The notes under the pieces are model-generated. The model did no database searches, was not told where the DNA came from, and saw only the letters and a program-made list of their open reading frames with translations. From Anoplolepis gracilipes (taxonomy: Eukaryota > Arthropoda > Insecta > Hymenoptera > Formicidae): a stretch of DNA of 64,000 nt. The position numbers and the translations under genes are program-made. The stretch spans positions 2,070,001-2,134,000 of the forward strand of contig NC_132986.1 in assembly GCF_047496725.1 (NCBI RefSeq), given 5' to 3'. Below are positions 1 through 10,700 of the stretch, piece by piece (within the stretch, counting starts at the first letter, position 1; each line of letters begins with the position of its first letter).

Positions 1-79
1 TCCTCGAAGTAAATTAAAATATATCTACTAATAAATGCAATTACGATTTATCTCTTACCTTTATGTACACAATCGCATC

Positions 80-93
80 TTTATTAATTTATT
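80..93 (-). terminator. Two AATAAA polyadenylation signals after the RGG exon stop
   Basis: On the minus strand AATAAA occurs at 93-88 and 85-80, only 2 and 10 nt after the TAA at 97-95. They make 95-652 a plausible terminal exon with a very short 3' UTR. The SRP40 isoform would have to skip this site to reach an exon outside the window. Confidence 0.55.
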
Positions 94-94
94 A

Positions 95-652
95 TTAATC
101 GTCGAAAGTTATCTTTTTATTTTGAGGAGGTGTCGTCATATCGATAGATTTATTCTTATTAAAACCACCTTTGTCGCCCTTAAAACCTCCTCTATCGCCA
201 CCCTCATTGTCTCCCCACGATTTCCTCGGCCTATCGTTTCCACCCCAAGATTTTCTACCATCGAAACCGCCTCTAAAACCACCACCACCACCGCCACCGC
301 CACCGCCGCCACCGCCACCACGACCGCCCCTAAAGCCGCCACGACCGCCTCTAAAACCGCCCCTGAAACCACCATCCCTATCGTTACTGTTGCTCCAACG
401 TCCACCCCTGTCGCCGCTGCCGCGATCGCCTCTGAAACCGCCGCGTTCGCCTCTGAAACCACCGCGATCTCCCTCGCCGCGTTCGCCTCTGAAACCACCG
501 CGATCTCCTTCGCCGCGTTCGCCTCTGAAACCGCCGCGATCTCCCTCATCGCGTCCTCCCCGAAAACCACCTCTACTTCCCCTAAATCCACCCCTGAATC
601 CACCTCGTCCCGAATCGAATTTTTTAAAACTATTATCATCTTCTTTCTCGTC
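95..652 (-). CDS. Nopp140: Nopp140 alternative terminal exon: RGG domain
   Basis: After a TTTTGTTTTAG acceptor (ending at 653), 185 codons plus TAA (97-95) encode DEKEDDNSFKKFDSGRGGF, then repeated RGGF/RGERGEGD units, a 12-glycine run, and a tail ending KSIDMTTPPQNKKITFDD. RGG boxes bind RNA and are methylated on arginine in nucleolar proteins such as fibrillarin and nucleolin. Three 36-bp DNA repeats (445-552) encode the RGGFRGERGEGD units. The reverse-frame and forward-frame ORFs over this region (Ala/Val- or Pro/Ser-rich) are shadows. Drosophila Nopp140 has an equivalent RGG isoform made by alternative splicing. Confidence 0.88.
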   Translation of the reverse strand, partial: DEKEDDNSFKKFDSGRGGFRGGFRGSRGGFRGGRDEGDRGGFRGERGEGDRGGFRGERGEGDRGGFRGERGGFRGDRGSGDRGGRWSNSNDRDGGFRGGFRGGRGGFRGGRGGGGGGGGGGGGGGFRGGFDGRKSWGGNDRPRKSWGDNEGGDRGGFKGDKGGFNKNKSIDMTTPPQNKKITFDD

Positions 653-3402
653 CTAAAACAAAAGAGAGGAATAGGTCAATCTCGCCCCTTATACGTCTCA
701 TGAAAATATATTATTATAAAATAATTATCTGCTCTCTTCTAGCTTTTATTTGTTATAAATTGTAATATTTAAATAATTTTTTTTTTGGTGAATGCACGGA
801 AACATAACCTCACGAGCATGGTCTCAAGCTTTCGTAAAAGGGGCGAGTGACCTGTGCCTCTCGGACGGTTTCCGAGCATTTACCTTTGCTTCGAAGGAAT
901 TGTTAGCCAATTTAGGATCCACTTTGACCTCGTCACTTCTTACACGTTGAAATATGGCATTTCTCTGTGGCTAAATACAAAATTATAAAAAACAAAGTGA
1001 TAAGAGAGCGTTCTGTTGCTTGAAAACGTTTGTTACATAGACAAAGTAATAATATTAGAATATGTGTAACATGTGCCTGAAAGTTCATCGAACATGTTAT
1101 GATAAAAATCTGAATATTAGACTTATTCAATATGCAAAGAATTCAGAATGCATTTATTATATATATATATATATATATATGTATTGATTAATTATCCTTT
1201 GTTCAATTTACTTATTAGTTCAATTACTCGATTAATGCTTTGAATCGCATTTTGTGTGTAAATATAATCAACATACCTTGTCTTCGTTCAAGCTACTGTT
1301 AGCTTTCATGAAGTTGCCAGAATTATTTTTTGTGAATTTTGCAGGCGTTCTTTCCTCACTTTCATTTGAGTGTTTCCTTTTTTGTGCTTTAGCTGGCGTC
1401 TGAACTTCTGTTTCGTCTTCTTTTTCGTTGCTGGAATCTGAATCAGAATCACTTGACGATTCCTTCTTAGTGATTACTTTTGCCGGTGTAGGTTTTGCGG
1501 CTGGTGCTTCGTCTGGTGAGTCGTCTGAATCTTCGCTGGAAGATTCCTGCTTCTTCGGTGTTTTGCTAGTGGCCGATTGCTTCGCGATTATTTGTGTCGC
1601 TGGTTTCTCATTCTCATCAGAATCATCATCCGAATCTTCGCTCGACGATTCTTTTTTCTTTATAGAACCAACTTTGCCGGTGGCTTTCTGCTTAACAGTT
1701 TTGCCTGTTGGTACCTTGATGGAATTTTCTACTTCACTGCTCTCTTCACTCGAGGAAGACTCTTTAGCAACACCTGCTGGTTTGTTAACAAGTTGCTCAT
1801 CTTCACTATCGTCACTTGATGATTCTTGTTTTTTACCCTTTATCGGTTTCTGTTTCTGTGGTTGTGACTTTGATTTTGCAGTTACACCAACCTTTAGTGA
1901 AGATGTTTTATCAGGAGTGAGAGCCGACTTTTGCAATTGCACTTTTAATGGAGCTGCTTTTGGTGTCAGTGATTCAGCTTCATCCTCACTGCTATCTTCG
2001 CTTGAGGAAGATTCTTCTTTCTTAGCTTTCTTTGGCGGTGCTGGTTTCAAAAAAACTGGTTCTTTTTCTTCTTCACTACTATCGTCACTTGAAGATTCTT
2101 TCTTAGCAGATGGTTTTGCTGGTGTACTGACAGCTGTTTTTTTCGGCGTAGGCTCTTCTTCATCGCTACTATCGTCACTCGATGACGATGCCATTCCTGT
2201 TTCCATAATAATCAACTTTGCTGGTGTCAATTTAGTCTGTTTTTGTGGTTGCGTTTTCGGATTTACAACTGCTTTGATGGTTGGTTTAGCAGCTGACTTT
2301 TCATCTTCCGACGAATCACTAGATGAAGATTCTTGTTTTTTTAGAGAGAGTGTTGATGACTGTACTTGTTTACCTTTAGACTGTTTATTTTTATCATTTT
2401 GAGTACTTTTTGAATCTGCCTTTACAACAGATTTATTTTTATTTATTTTTGCTTGAACTGCTGATGTTTCTTCATCTGAACTTTCATCAGAGCTTTCTTT
2501 TTTCTGTGCAAGAGGTACTTTGACGTTTGCTTTTGCTTGTGATGTTTTTGGAGTTGGCGTTTCATCTTCACTAGAAGAGTCACCTGAGGAAGAGTCTGTT
2601 ACTTTTTTAAGTGGCACCGTTTTAACCACAGATTCTTTACCATTGACTTGTTTAATTTTCAGTGTTTCTTCCTCACTTTCTGAGCTCGAATCTGAACTAC
2701 TTTCCTTATTCTGTCCAACTATAGAGATCTTCTTATTGGAGTTTTTTTGAAAGAACCTAAATACTTCAAATATCGTTGGACATCCTTTTGAAAGACCAGG
2801 CTGAAAATCAATAAAGCAATTTATTTTTTATTATCCTGTTACAACTAAACATCTTAATTCTTAATAAGCTGATTATATTAATAATTTTTTTTCTCTTATG
2901 CTGTTCGTATTTATAATCAAATTATATTAAAAAAGCAAATGGAAAACAAAAGATCTTGCTTTTTTACTTAAAAGTTGATGCAAGTAAGAATTTCAATTTA
3001 CGGATTTTATCTATGTTAGATATTAGAACAAAAGCAATTAAAGGAGTTAATATTCTAGAAAGCTCCGACTTTAATTTCAACTTGCGTCTCGACTGGTCCT
3101 GTAAGGCTATCGGAGGAAATCAAATTATGATCGTCGATTGCGCGCAATAACTGTGAAATTATAGCAGCATTACGACGAAATAATCGAAAGAGAAAGTGCG
3201 TTGCGTCCACGTGGTATTAATGAATGGCGGCACCGCGTGGTAATCGGCGTGGTATGACACACGGCGGTTCGCGGTTCGTGGTTCGTCATCCACGATCTCG
3301 ATCACTTACCGCGTTTGTCTTCTTCTGAAAGACCTGCGCTAACGATACGTCCTTCTTCGTCAAATAGTCAAATATGAGCGCGCATAAGAATGAGTCCTCC
3401 AT
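95..3402 (-). CDS. Nopp140: Nopp140 (NOLC1 homologue), RGG isoform, three exons
   Basis: Nopp140 is a nucleolar and Cajal-body phosphoprotein that chaperones box C/D and H/ACA snoRNPs and RNA polymerase I factors. The model joins 3310-3402, 1277-2800 and 95-652 (minus strand), all introns phase 0 with GT-AG ends, giving about 724 residues. Exon 1 encodes a LisH-like segment (MEDSFLCALIFDYLT...), continued in exon 2 by a short hydrophobic/aromatic stretch (PTIFEVFRFFQK) that matches the family N-terminus. Then come 12 acidic-serine blocks of the ESSSSDSSEDE type, CK2 targets in the family, separated by Lys/Pro/Ala-rich linkers. The last exon is Gly/Arg-rich. The family's usual SRP40 C-terminus is supplied by a different exon (884-964). 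The ATG at 3402 is the first in frame and precedes the LisH-like segment. It is divergent to Mad2. Identity is secure; transcript structure is inferred from splice signals. Confidence 0.92.
445..552 (-). repeat. Three 36-bp tandem units inside the RGG exon
   Basis: Units at 445-480, 481-516 and 517-552 differ by only a few bases and each encodes 12 residues of RGGFRGERGEGD type. The in-frame period means copy number changes lengthen or shorten the RGG domain without frameshift. Confidence 0.85.
884..964 (-). CDS. Nopp140: Nopp140 alternative exon: first half of SRP40 C-terminal domain
   Basis: An 81-nt stretch after a TTTAGCCACAG acceptor and before a GTAAAT donor encodes RNAIFQRVRSDEVKVDPKLA followed by NNSFEAK. 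This matches the start of the SRP40/NOLC1 C-terminal domain (family pattern FRRV..E...VD..+.DNSF+AK). The remainder of that domain (GAAGDWGEKAN... in relatives) is not in the rest of the intron nor in positions 1-94, so its exon must lie beyond the left edge. Both splice sites are phase 0 and the length is divisible by three. It is therefore the entry exon of the canonical 'True' isoform and could also act as a cassette before the RGG exon. Confidence 0.85.
1277..2800 (-). CDS. Nopp140: Nopp140 exon 2, acidic-serine repeat core
   Basis: This 508-codon exon opens after a TTTTCAG acceptor with PGLSKGCPTIFEVFRFF, completing the N-terminal domain, and then alternates basic linkers with 12 Ser/Asp/Glu blocks. 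The last part, KRKHSNESEERTPAKFTKNN, leads to ...SLNEDK and a donor (AAG|GTATGT, 1276-1271). Alternating acidic phosphoserine and basic Lys/Pro-rich segments are the hallmark of Nopp140, which binds snoRNP and polymerase I partners through them. Translation continues only four nucleotides past a GTATGT donor before a stop (TGA 1270-1268), so retention of the next intron would give a protein lacking either C-terminal domain. The repeats are homogenised at the protein level but vary at the DNA level. Confidence 0.93.
3310..3402 (-). CDS. Nopp140: Nopp140 exon 1 (LisH-like N-terminus)
   Basis: A 93-nt first coding exon of 31 codons runs from the ATG at 3402-3400 to a consensus donor (GTAAGT at 3309-3304). 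The peptide starts MEDSFLCALIFDYLTKKDVS and continues with a helix ending QKKTNA. Nopp140 proteins begin with such a helical LisH-type dimerisation segment (for example the 'LVLGFLRDN' region of vertebrate NOLC1). The downstream intron is 509 bp and the next exon keeps the frame exactly. Confidence 0.88.
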
Positions 3403-3959
3403 GTCGCCTATGATGCCAGAGAAGAATCGTCGATCGCAGCTTAATTCCTGTAGATTCGTAAAGCTCGTCCGTGGTCTGCACTCGTCTCTTCGTCACCTCT
3501 TCTCCTTTCTCGCATATAAAGTGCCGGCTTTTGCATTCGCGGCGCTTCTATCATTTAACCGTGGTTTGTATAGTGCCAATAGATAGGATTCTTCAATCGT
3601 GTTTGTACTTTTATGATCGCGCGTCATGAAAATGCGTCATAAAATATCGACCAATAGCGTGCTGAACGTGAAGAACCTGACGAACGTAACAACATGGCTT
3701 CATTACGCTATTGGTCGATTTTTCTAAATTTTTAAAATGTATAATAGAAAGTGATTGGCTACTGCGTTATTTCTCATGTGTTGAACTTTCTTGCGTGCGA
3801 GAATTATTCATTGGTTCTTTCAATAGTCGTTTTGGCGCGTTGGCGCCTGATTGGTCGAATCCGATCCGTTGAAACCCGGACATTTTTTTTGAAATTCACA
3901 AACCGGCACCGGCAGTTCCGAATTCGTGGCGAGAAAGTGTGATCCGATTTTCAAAAATT
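3403..3959. promoter_or_regulatory. Divergent Nopp140/Mad2 promoter with six CCAAT boxes
   Basis: The 557 bp between the two start codons contain CCAAT (either orientation) at 3576-3580, 3651-3655, 3710-3714, 3754-3758, 3810-3814 and 3851-3855, spaced 41-75 bp. An E2F-like TTTGGCGC is at 3831-3838 with a TTGGCGCC directly after it (3841-3848). CCAAT arrays of this spacing bind NF-Y and are typical of cell-cycle promoters. A TATAAA at 3514-3519 is present but its use is unknown. Transcription start sites cannot be fixed from sequence. Confidence 0.65.
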
Positions 3960-4745
3960 ATGACGGAGACGCAGCAAAAAGCCAAATGTATTACCCTGAA
4001 AGGTTCCGCCGAATTAGTTACACAATATCTGCGTAAGTATAGTCTTATCGGTCAATCACAACGCAAAAGGTACTTATAACCTCTCTAATTATTGTTTCAT
4101 TGTACAGTGTATGGAGTCAATAGTATACTCTACCAAAGAGGAATATATCCACCGGAGACGTTCCAACCCTCGGAACACTTTGGCCTATTCATCTTCACGT
4201 CCACGGACGAGAAGATCACGTCATTCCTAAATACTGTTCTGGGCCAGATCCAAGAGTGGCTCATTCAGCGTAAAATACACAAGATCACGCTTGTTGTAAC
4301 AAATGTCAATACCAAGGAGGTGCTGGAAAAGTGGGACTTTAAAGTCGATTATGAGGATCAAAAGGCTAATGGAATCAATAGCAACGCCAAGGCTGAGTTG
4401 TCTGAAGTAAAGACAAAAGATGTAAAAACTATTCAAAAAGAAATACGTGAAGTTATTCGTCAAATTACAGGTAATGATTGAAGAAAAAAGATTTTAAGCA
4501 GATCTTTTTGTCGAATGTATCTTTTAATATGAAATATTCTTACAGGTACGGTAAGTTTCCTGCCACTCTTGGATTGTTTGTGCTCCTTTGACATACTTAC
4601 GTATACAGTACCCGATTGTGACATCCCTAATCAATGGGACGAGACTCAGCCAGTTTTTATCGCAAATAGTCAAGAGGTACAACTTAGATCATTTTCAACT
4701 TCTATACATAAAATGGATACTGTAGTTAGTTACAAAAATACATGA
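3960..4745 (+). CDS. mad2: Mad2 spindle assembly checkpoint protein, three exons
   Basis: Mad2 is the HORMA-domain checkpoint protein that, in its closed form, binds Mad1 or Cdc20 at unattached kinetochores and inhibits APC/C. Exons 3960-4032, 4108-4470 and 4546-4745 join through two phase-1 introns (donors GTAAGT and GTAATG; acceptors TTGTACAG and TTCTTACAG) into 211 codons, close to the family's roughly 205. Family landmarks in order: ITLKGSAELV near residue 11, SILYQRGIYPPETF around 30-43, EVLEKWDF, EIREVIRQIT near 135-145, SFLPLLD and CSFDILTYT, and the C-terminal 'safety-belt' strand SFSTSIHKMDTVVSYK before TGA. The stop leaves a shorter tail (YKNT) than the vertebrate protein. The ATG at 3960 is chosen because the peptide from there aligns at its second line with the family's GSAE motif. 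It shares a promoter with Nopp140. Confidence 0.95.
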
Positions 4746-7700
4746 GCCTACTTGTTTATTTTTTTATACGCAACAATTGTAAATACAAGCTCCATTTTAT
4801 GTCATGTTTCAAACTATCAATCAACACTACCAAAGACTGCTTTTATTAATTGCTGTTAAATACGATTTGATTATTAGTGATTATTTCAAAGAAACAGCAG
4901 AATTTACATAACAGTAACAGCAATTCTTTTCTACAATATATTTGTAGTATTTTAATTAACAGGTCAATCATCTTCAATATATTTTTTGTAAACATTTTTT
5001 AAATATATTTAGAATATTAGGAAAAGGAAATAGTAACATTTATATTTAAGTAAACATTAAATTTTTAATTGGCATGTTAATTAAATACTAACAGTATAAG
5101 AATAATCTATATTTTAATTAATTTTTCTACTATTGTACTAATAAGCTTATTGAAATGAGTATTAAAACTCATTATTACACAACTTCTAATTTTAAAACTA
5201 TGTTTTTGTATGAAAAAAGGAAATGTATAGCAATTATAGGAATAAGAAAGGAAATGGGGCATTGACAAGAATCTTGGCAGATTTTATTAAAACATAATTG
5301 ACCATTACACTTAACACAGGAGTTACATTTGGTTACTTGGCAAAGCATGACAAATACGACTAGAATAAAGTATTTTCGCTTGCCGACGTTCCTTCATAAT
5401 TTGTCTAACGTTATAGCATCTTCCAGCATAAAGCTTTTCTCACATGGAATCTCGATACTAATCTCAATCATTTCCTAAAATGATTCCTCGCGTACACTCC
5501 ATTTTGGAGTCTAAAGCATTCTAAACGGAATCGCGCATAATTCAAACGTAATCCGGCGTCATGCTTTTTTAATTTAAGCAAATCGTATTTTACAAACGCA
5601 TCCATACATAGACCTGAATGATTAACGTAACGTATTCAATCGTAATCTGCCTCGCTCGAACGGAAATCGGTAATAAAAATCATCTTGTGCCTTATACACG
5701 CTATTGTTCGTCCGCGATGCCCAATACTCGGTGCTTGATCTAATGACAAATCTAAATGAATGGAAGTTCAATTTCTTTTTATTTAAATAATTGGCGCGTG
5801 CTTTGAAGGTTTTATTTTTGTTGTGACACAATAAGTCTCATAAAGCTCAATTTATAATAAATGATTCCGAAACGTATTGTGAAACTTTTTTATAAACTGT
5901 TATGAAAAATATTCGAAAAATATTTTTGCAACATTTTGTGCAAATATTTAAGTAGGATAAATATTTCCTGTGTGTATCCGAGCGTAGATCATTGATATAA
6001 TTGATATCTGTCACAATATTTCTGAATAAATATAATATATATCTAAATGGAAATTTATGTATAATATCTGTTTCGATTTATTATAATCGCGGAAATATTT
6101 TAATTTTTTAAATTTTGTATATTTTACATTGATCTGTAATTGTAATTTTATCGTTCATTTAGCATTGATAATTAAAGGTATTAAATATGTGAGAAGCTGA
6201 GTTTTTAACATAGAGAAAAAAAATGAATATTTCGAAAGACATATTTTTATTGCATTCTACTTATTAAGCGATCGTTATAATATGACGTTTCAAAGAATAG
6301 CCAATTATCATAGAATAAAAGAAAATATTGCTTCTCTCATTTATATTTGCCACATTACGAGCATATCTCGGTCTTGCCGAGATACGATCGAAGAAGATCG
6401 TATTTCGGGAAACATCGATGGCGATCTATACTTCTTTATTAGTAATTCGCCGTTACGTTTCCCTTACAATAATTTCGCTATTAACGTTAATACTTCGTGC
6501 TGCTAGAATTAGCCATATTAGTCCACGGTGCGTAGTCTGTTCGCTATAAAGGACTATCGCGGAACGCAATCGTTCGCTTCACATTACGTGTCACAACTCC
6601 TGTCCGCTTGGCTCGTCTTTGAGATATACGGTAACTTTTGAGAAAATAGCACACTTTCGAGCTTCGCATTCCAGATTGTAAAAAATATTCCAAACTTTCG
6701 ATGCACTTTTATGAACATCTTAAATTTCAACGATCCATCTTTACAGATATTTTATGCGCGAATTACATTAATAAATTACATTAATAAATATTTTACTTAT
6801 CTGAAATTTCATGGATATTACATTTTCGCAAGTCTCTTTTAACACAGCAATTGCAATAATATTTTTCGGCAATCAACCTGTCTTTTTGTTATTTTCTTTT
6901 ATTTATTTTTTTTTTTTTTTTTTTTAACAAACACAAACATCAAAGATAACATTTGAGAAATTAGGAATGTTTGATTAATAGTATTTTACATTTTACATTT
7001 TGCAAGAGATGATTTAAGTTTCTAGCGTGGCGATATTTCACGTGAATATAACTGCATATAATTATGTGTTTGTAAAAGTTTTTTCCTACTCTCGAAATAT
7101 TCCGTTTCTCTTCAAAAGCACGTGGTTTACGCCATAGACGGACATTACAGTCGTAATACTTTTCCGTACCCAAGCCATGCGCTCTTTAAATGCGCCTAGA
7201 CTAGTTTTGCTCCGCATTCGTTTTTAGCTCACACACTGCAAAAGCTGCTGGAGATACGCTGCAGTTTTACAAACTCTTTATTTATCTCGTTTGTCTCCGC
7301 GATACCGTAAGAGCGTGATATGTCGGACAATTAGGAATAAATAAAATTCGCCAACTTGTGAATTATTTAAAGTTCTCTCATTTTCTATCTCTTGCGCGAT
7401 ATAAATTAGAGCAATAGAGATTGTTAGAAAAGTGGAAGAAAGTATTAGCGAAAAAATGATTGAACGTAGGGAAACAAAGTTTCAAATTATAATAAAAGTT
7501 AAAATTTTTTAAATTAATATTAGTCGAAATCAATTTTAAATTGTGATAAAATAATTTCGAATGTAATTTTTCAAGTGTAATTTTACCGTCAATATATTAC
7601 CAATAATAATAATAATAATAATAATAATGAAAATATATTTGTTTAAATATGGGCAGTGCTATAAATATATATGCTTCAATTCTCTCTTATATTTATTCTG

Positions 7701-10700
7701 TCAATTTTGTTTCGCAATTTTCAATTCAAAGTTCAAATCGATTATATTTTGTTTGCTTGGTCGCGATAGATTCCTTTGTCACATTTTTACGGTAAAACGG
7801 AGCAACGCGGATCGCATCTTTAGTAACATTATGCGGTAATTCTTCATAAATACCGTAGAAACGTGTCTCTAGTAAAAACATTAAAAAATAAAGAACGCAA
7901 GAAACAATATACAATATTTTACATTAGCGCTTAGTATACCAATGATCGGGCGTCGTTTTCGCGAAACGGTGATTCGCAGCAATCAGGATTTGCGAAAGTT
8001 CGATCAAACCGTATTCAATTATATCGCGTCTTCTCTCAATACAATCGCAATTGCGCGATGGGCGGGAGATTTTTTCGACTGCAATTTCGATCGAGCACCC
8101 GTGCGTGAGAGAATAGGAATCAAGTAGCCATCGATAAAGTATTAATTGTCGGCTATACCATAATTACGATAAAGTAAACATTTCATCGGCGATTAATCAA
8201 TCGCTGATACGATGGGCGTGCTGAACCACCGTTCCACGATTTCATCCACTTCCCGGATGGACCGGAAATCGATTCCTCTTATGTGTAAAATCGCGTTTGT
8301 TTCGCGACGCGCGAAAGCCCAGCGCGTAGCGTGCACAAAACGGCACGCTCCAATTGTCATTTTATTTATACACTTCTACTTAAGTTTACCTTGTAACTAA
8401 CGCTATATCGATTTACGATCGTTTCTTTTTATGCATAAAATATCATAAAATACATTCTTTCTTTTGTTCACTATTCGTGGACTCGCCGTCTCGTCCCGAT
8501 AATCGCCGCGTCCTCCAGCCGAGTTGCAATATTAAGCGAGCGAATCGAACAATTTTAAAATCATATTAGTTAAATGTATTGACAAATATATCAAGATGTA
8601 ATTAATATAATATTTGATTTCCTATTTGGTATATTTTTTTTCGATTTATTGAAAAAAAAGGGCGAAGAGAATCACTTTATTTATTTAGAATCTCTCTTCA
8701 CGTATTTTTAAATATCTAAAGATTTAGATTATAAATTATAAAGAGAGAAATAATATTTTTCCAATGAAGAGGAGTCTCTACTTTCACTCGTATTCATTTC
8801 CGCTGTCATAAAATTGAAACTCGCTCATTGACGTTGCGAAATATCGATCATTACGACGAGTCTCACGATGTACTCACGATGACTTTCATACAAATCGTTC
8901 GATAGGTACGAGCGACGAAACGAATTCAACGAAAAAGCACGGCGGCACTAGTAAGCTTGCACGGACATCATTCGCTACAACGATCTCTCTTTTTTTTTAT
9001 ATTCTTTTTCTCCTCGCTCGAGAATTCTTCTGGTTTATATAGCTAAAGTCGCAAAGTACTTTCCGCTTCTCATTGCGTGAGAACGGCTCGGAACACTCTG
9101 CTCGCTTGTTCGCCCAAAAAACTATCTATATATGTAACCGCGTAAGTTCCTAAGATGTAAAAAGTAAGCGCATACGTTTACTCTCGTCGATGGAAGTGTC
9201 AAACGTATCCATTTAATCGTTATTAATCGACTATTATTGTTAGTAATTTGCACAAAAATTTTTTAGCTTTATAGAGAATCTTTTTTTGCTGTAAATTTTC
9301 CCCAAGTATATTGTGTCATTTTGTATTATAATTTTAAAACAGTTCGATTTCGTATCGATAACTTTAAAATTTGTTAATGTATAATAAATAAATCTGTAAT
9401 TATTATAATAATTTAACACTTTTTGTGCGTGTTTATTTTTATAAATTTGATATTTAACAGATTTAATAGAAAGTTTCTCAGATTAAAGATGATGTTTTTT
9501 TTCGGCGTATCAGAATGTTTTAATTTAATATCAGTACATATTGGAGTTATTTTTTAATATATATCTTTATTAAGTCTATTTCTTAAATTATTTTTAAATT
9601 TTTAATTTTTTATTTGACACGTGATATACTTTCATAAACGCACAAATTTTTAACTAACTATTTATTTATATAACGGACGTGTAATTATAATTAAAAGAAT
9701 TTGTAGAATAGCCATTTATATTTGTCATTCGATTGCGATAAAAATGAAATTATAATATTTATTTTTCCTGGCAATGGAAAGCTACTTTTATGCCGAGGTT
9801 TATTATGAATTTTTCTTAATTAAATTCCATTTTGTTGTGAAAAATACATAGTGCAAAGGACATCATACAATTTTACTGTGTCATCTCTTATTCATCCTTT
9901 GCACTTCTCGTTTCATGCGCAGAAACAATTTGACATTTCGATCGTTTGAGAGTCGACGCATTGCGCTGCGGGCGCTTAAAAAGGGGGTACGAGGGTTACT
10001 TTGTACAACAGGGGCGTCCTGAACGCATCGTTGAGACTGGATTTTTTTTCGGCGAAATTTCTTCGGGAATCGCAGAGCGTCTTTTCGCGTCTTTAGCTAA
10101 GTCCTCTTTTAGCATACAAAACGATTGCGACGATATCTTCCGGGCTGTATAACGAATTTTTCGTTTTCTTATCGTTCTCTACGAGTAGTTTTAGTATCTT
10201 TACGATTTTACTGTATGTTCTTCAAAACTTGATTTACATTCGTATTTTAAATTCTAAAGTTAAGGAAAATAATTTATATCGCGGTAAAAATTAAGAAAAT
10301 ATGTTCAAAATAAATAGAAAATATAATTTACAAATATAACAAAAAAATCGAAATCTTTAGTGTTTTCTACTCACAACATGCGTTTGTAGAATATACTACT
10401 TATGAAACGCGAGATGTATATAATTCGAATAATAAATTAAAGGAAGAATATATAAGCGAAATTTAAATAAAGTGTTATATGAACATTTAAAGTAACATTA
10501 ATAAGAGTTTTTTGTTAATGTTGAAAAAAAATTTGACATAAATGATAAAGAGATTAAAAAAAAACATATTTAATTAAAAAAAAAAAAAAAAAAAAACGTA
10601 CAAACGTAAAAGTAGTAAAAAAAAGAGAAATATTTTTGCTTTTACGGAATAGTTGAAAATAATTGAATTGAAAATTTCTTTGAACACTAGATCGAACACG

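Noticed and set aside
136..656. Long ORFs in other frames across the RGG exon (Pro-rich plus frame, Ala/Val-rich minus frame)
   Set aside because: They are shadows of the Gly/Arg-rich exon. Only the frame ending at 95-97 has RGG motifs, a matching splice acceptor and phase.
1428..2402. 324-codon plus-strand ORF rich in Ser, Leu and Phe
   Set aside because: It is the antisense of the Nopp140 acidic-serine exon; composition follows from the Ser/Glu/Asp codons opposite.
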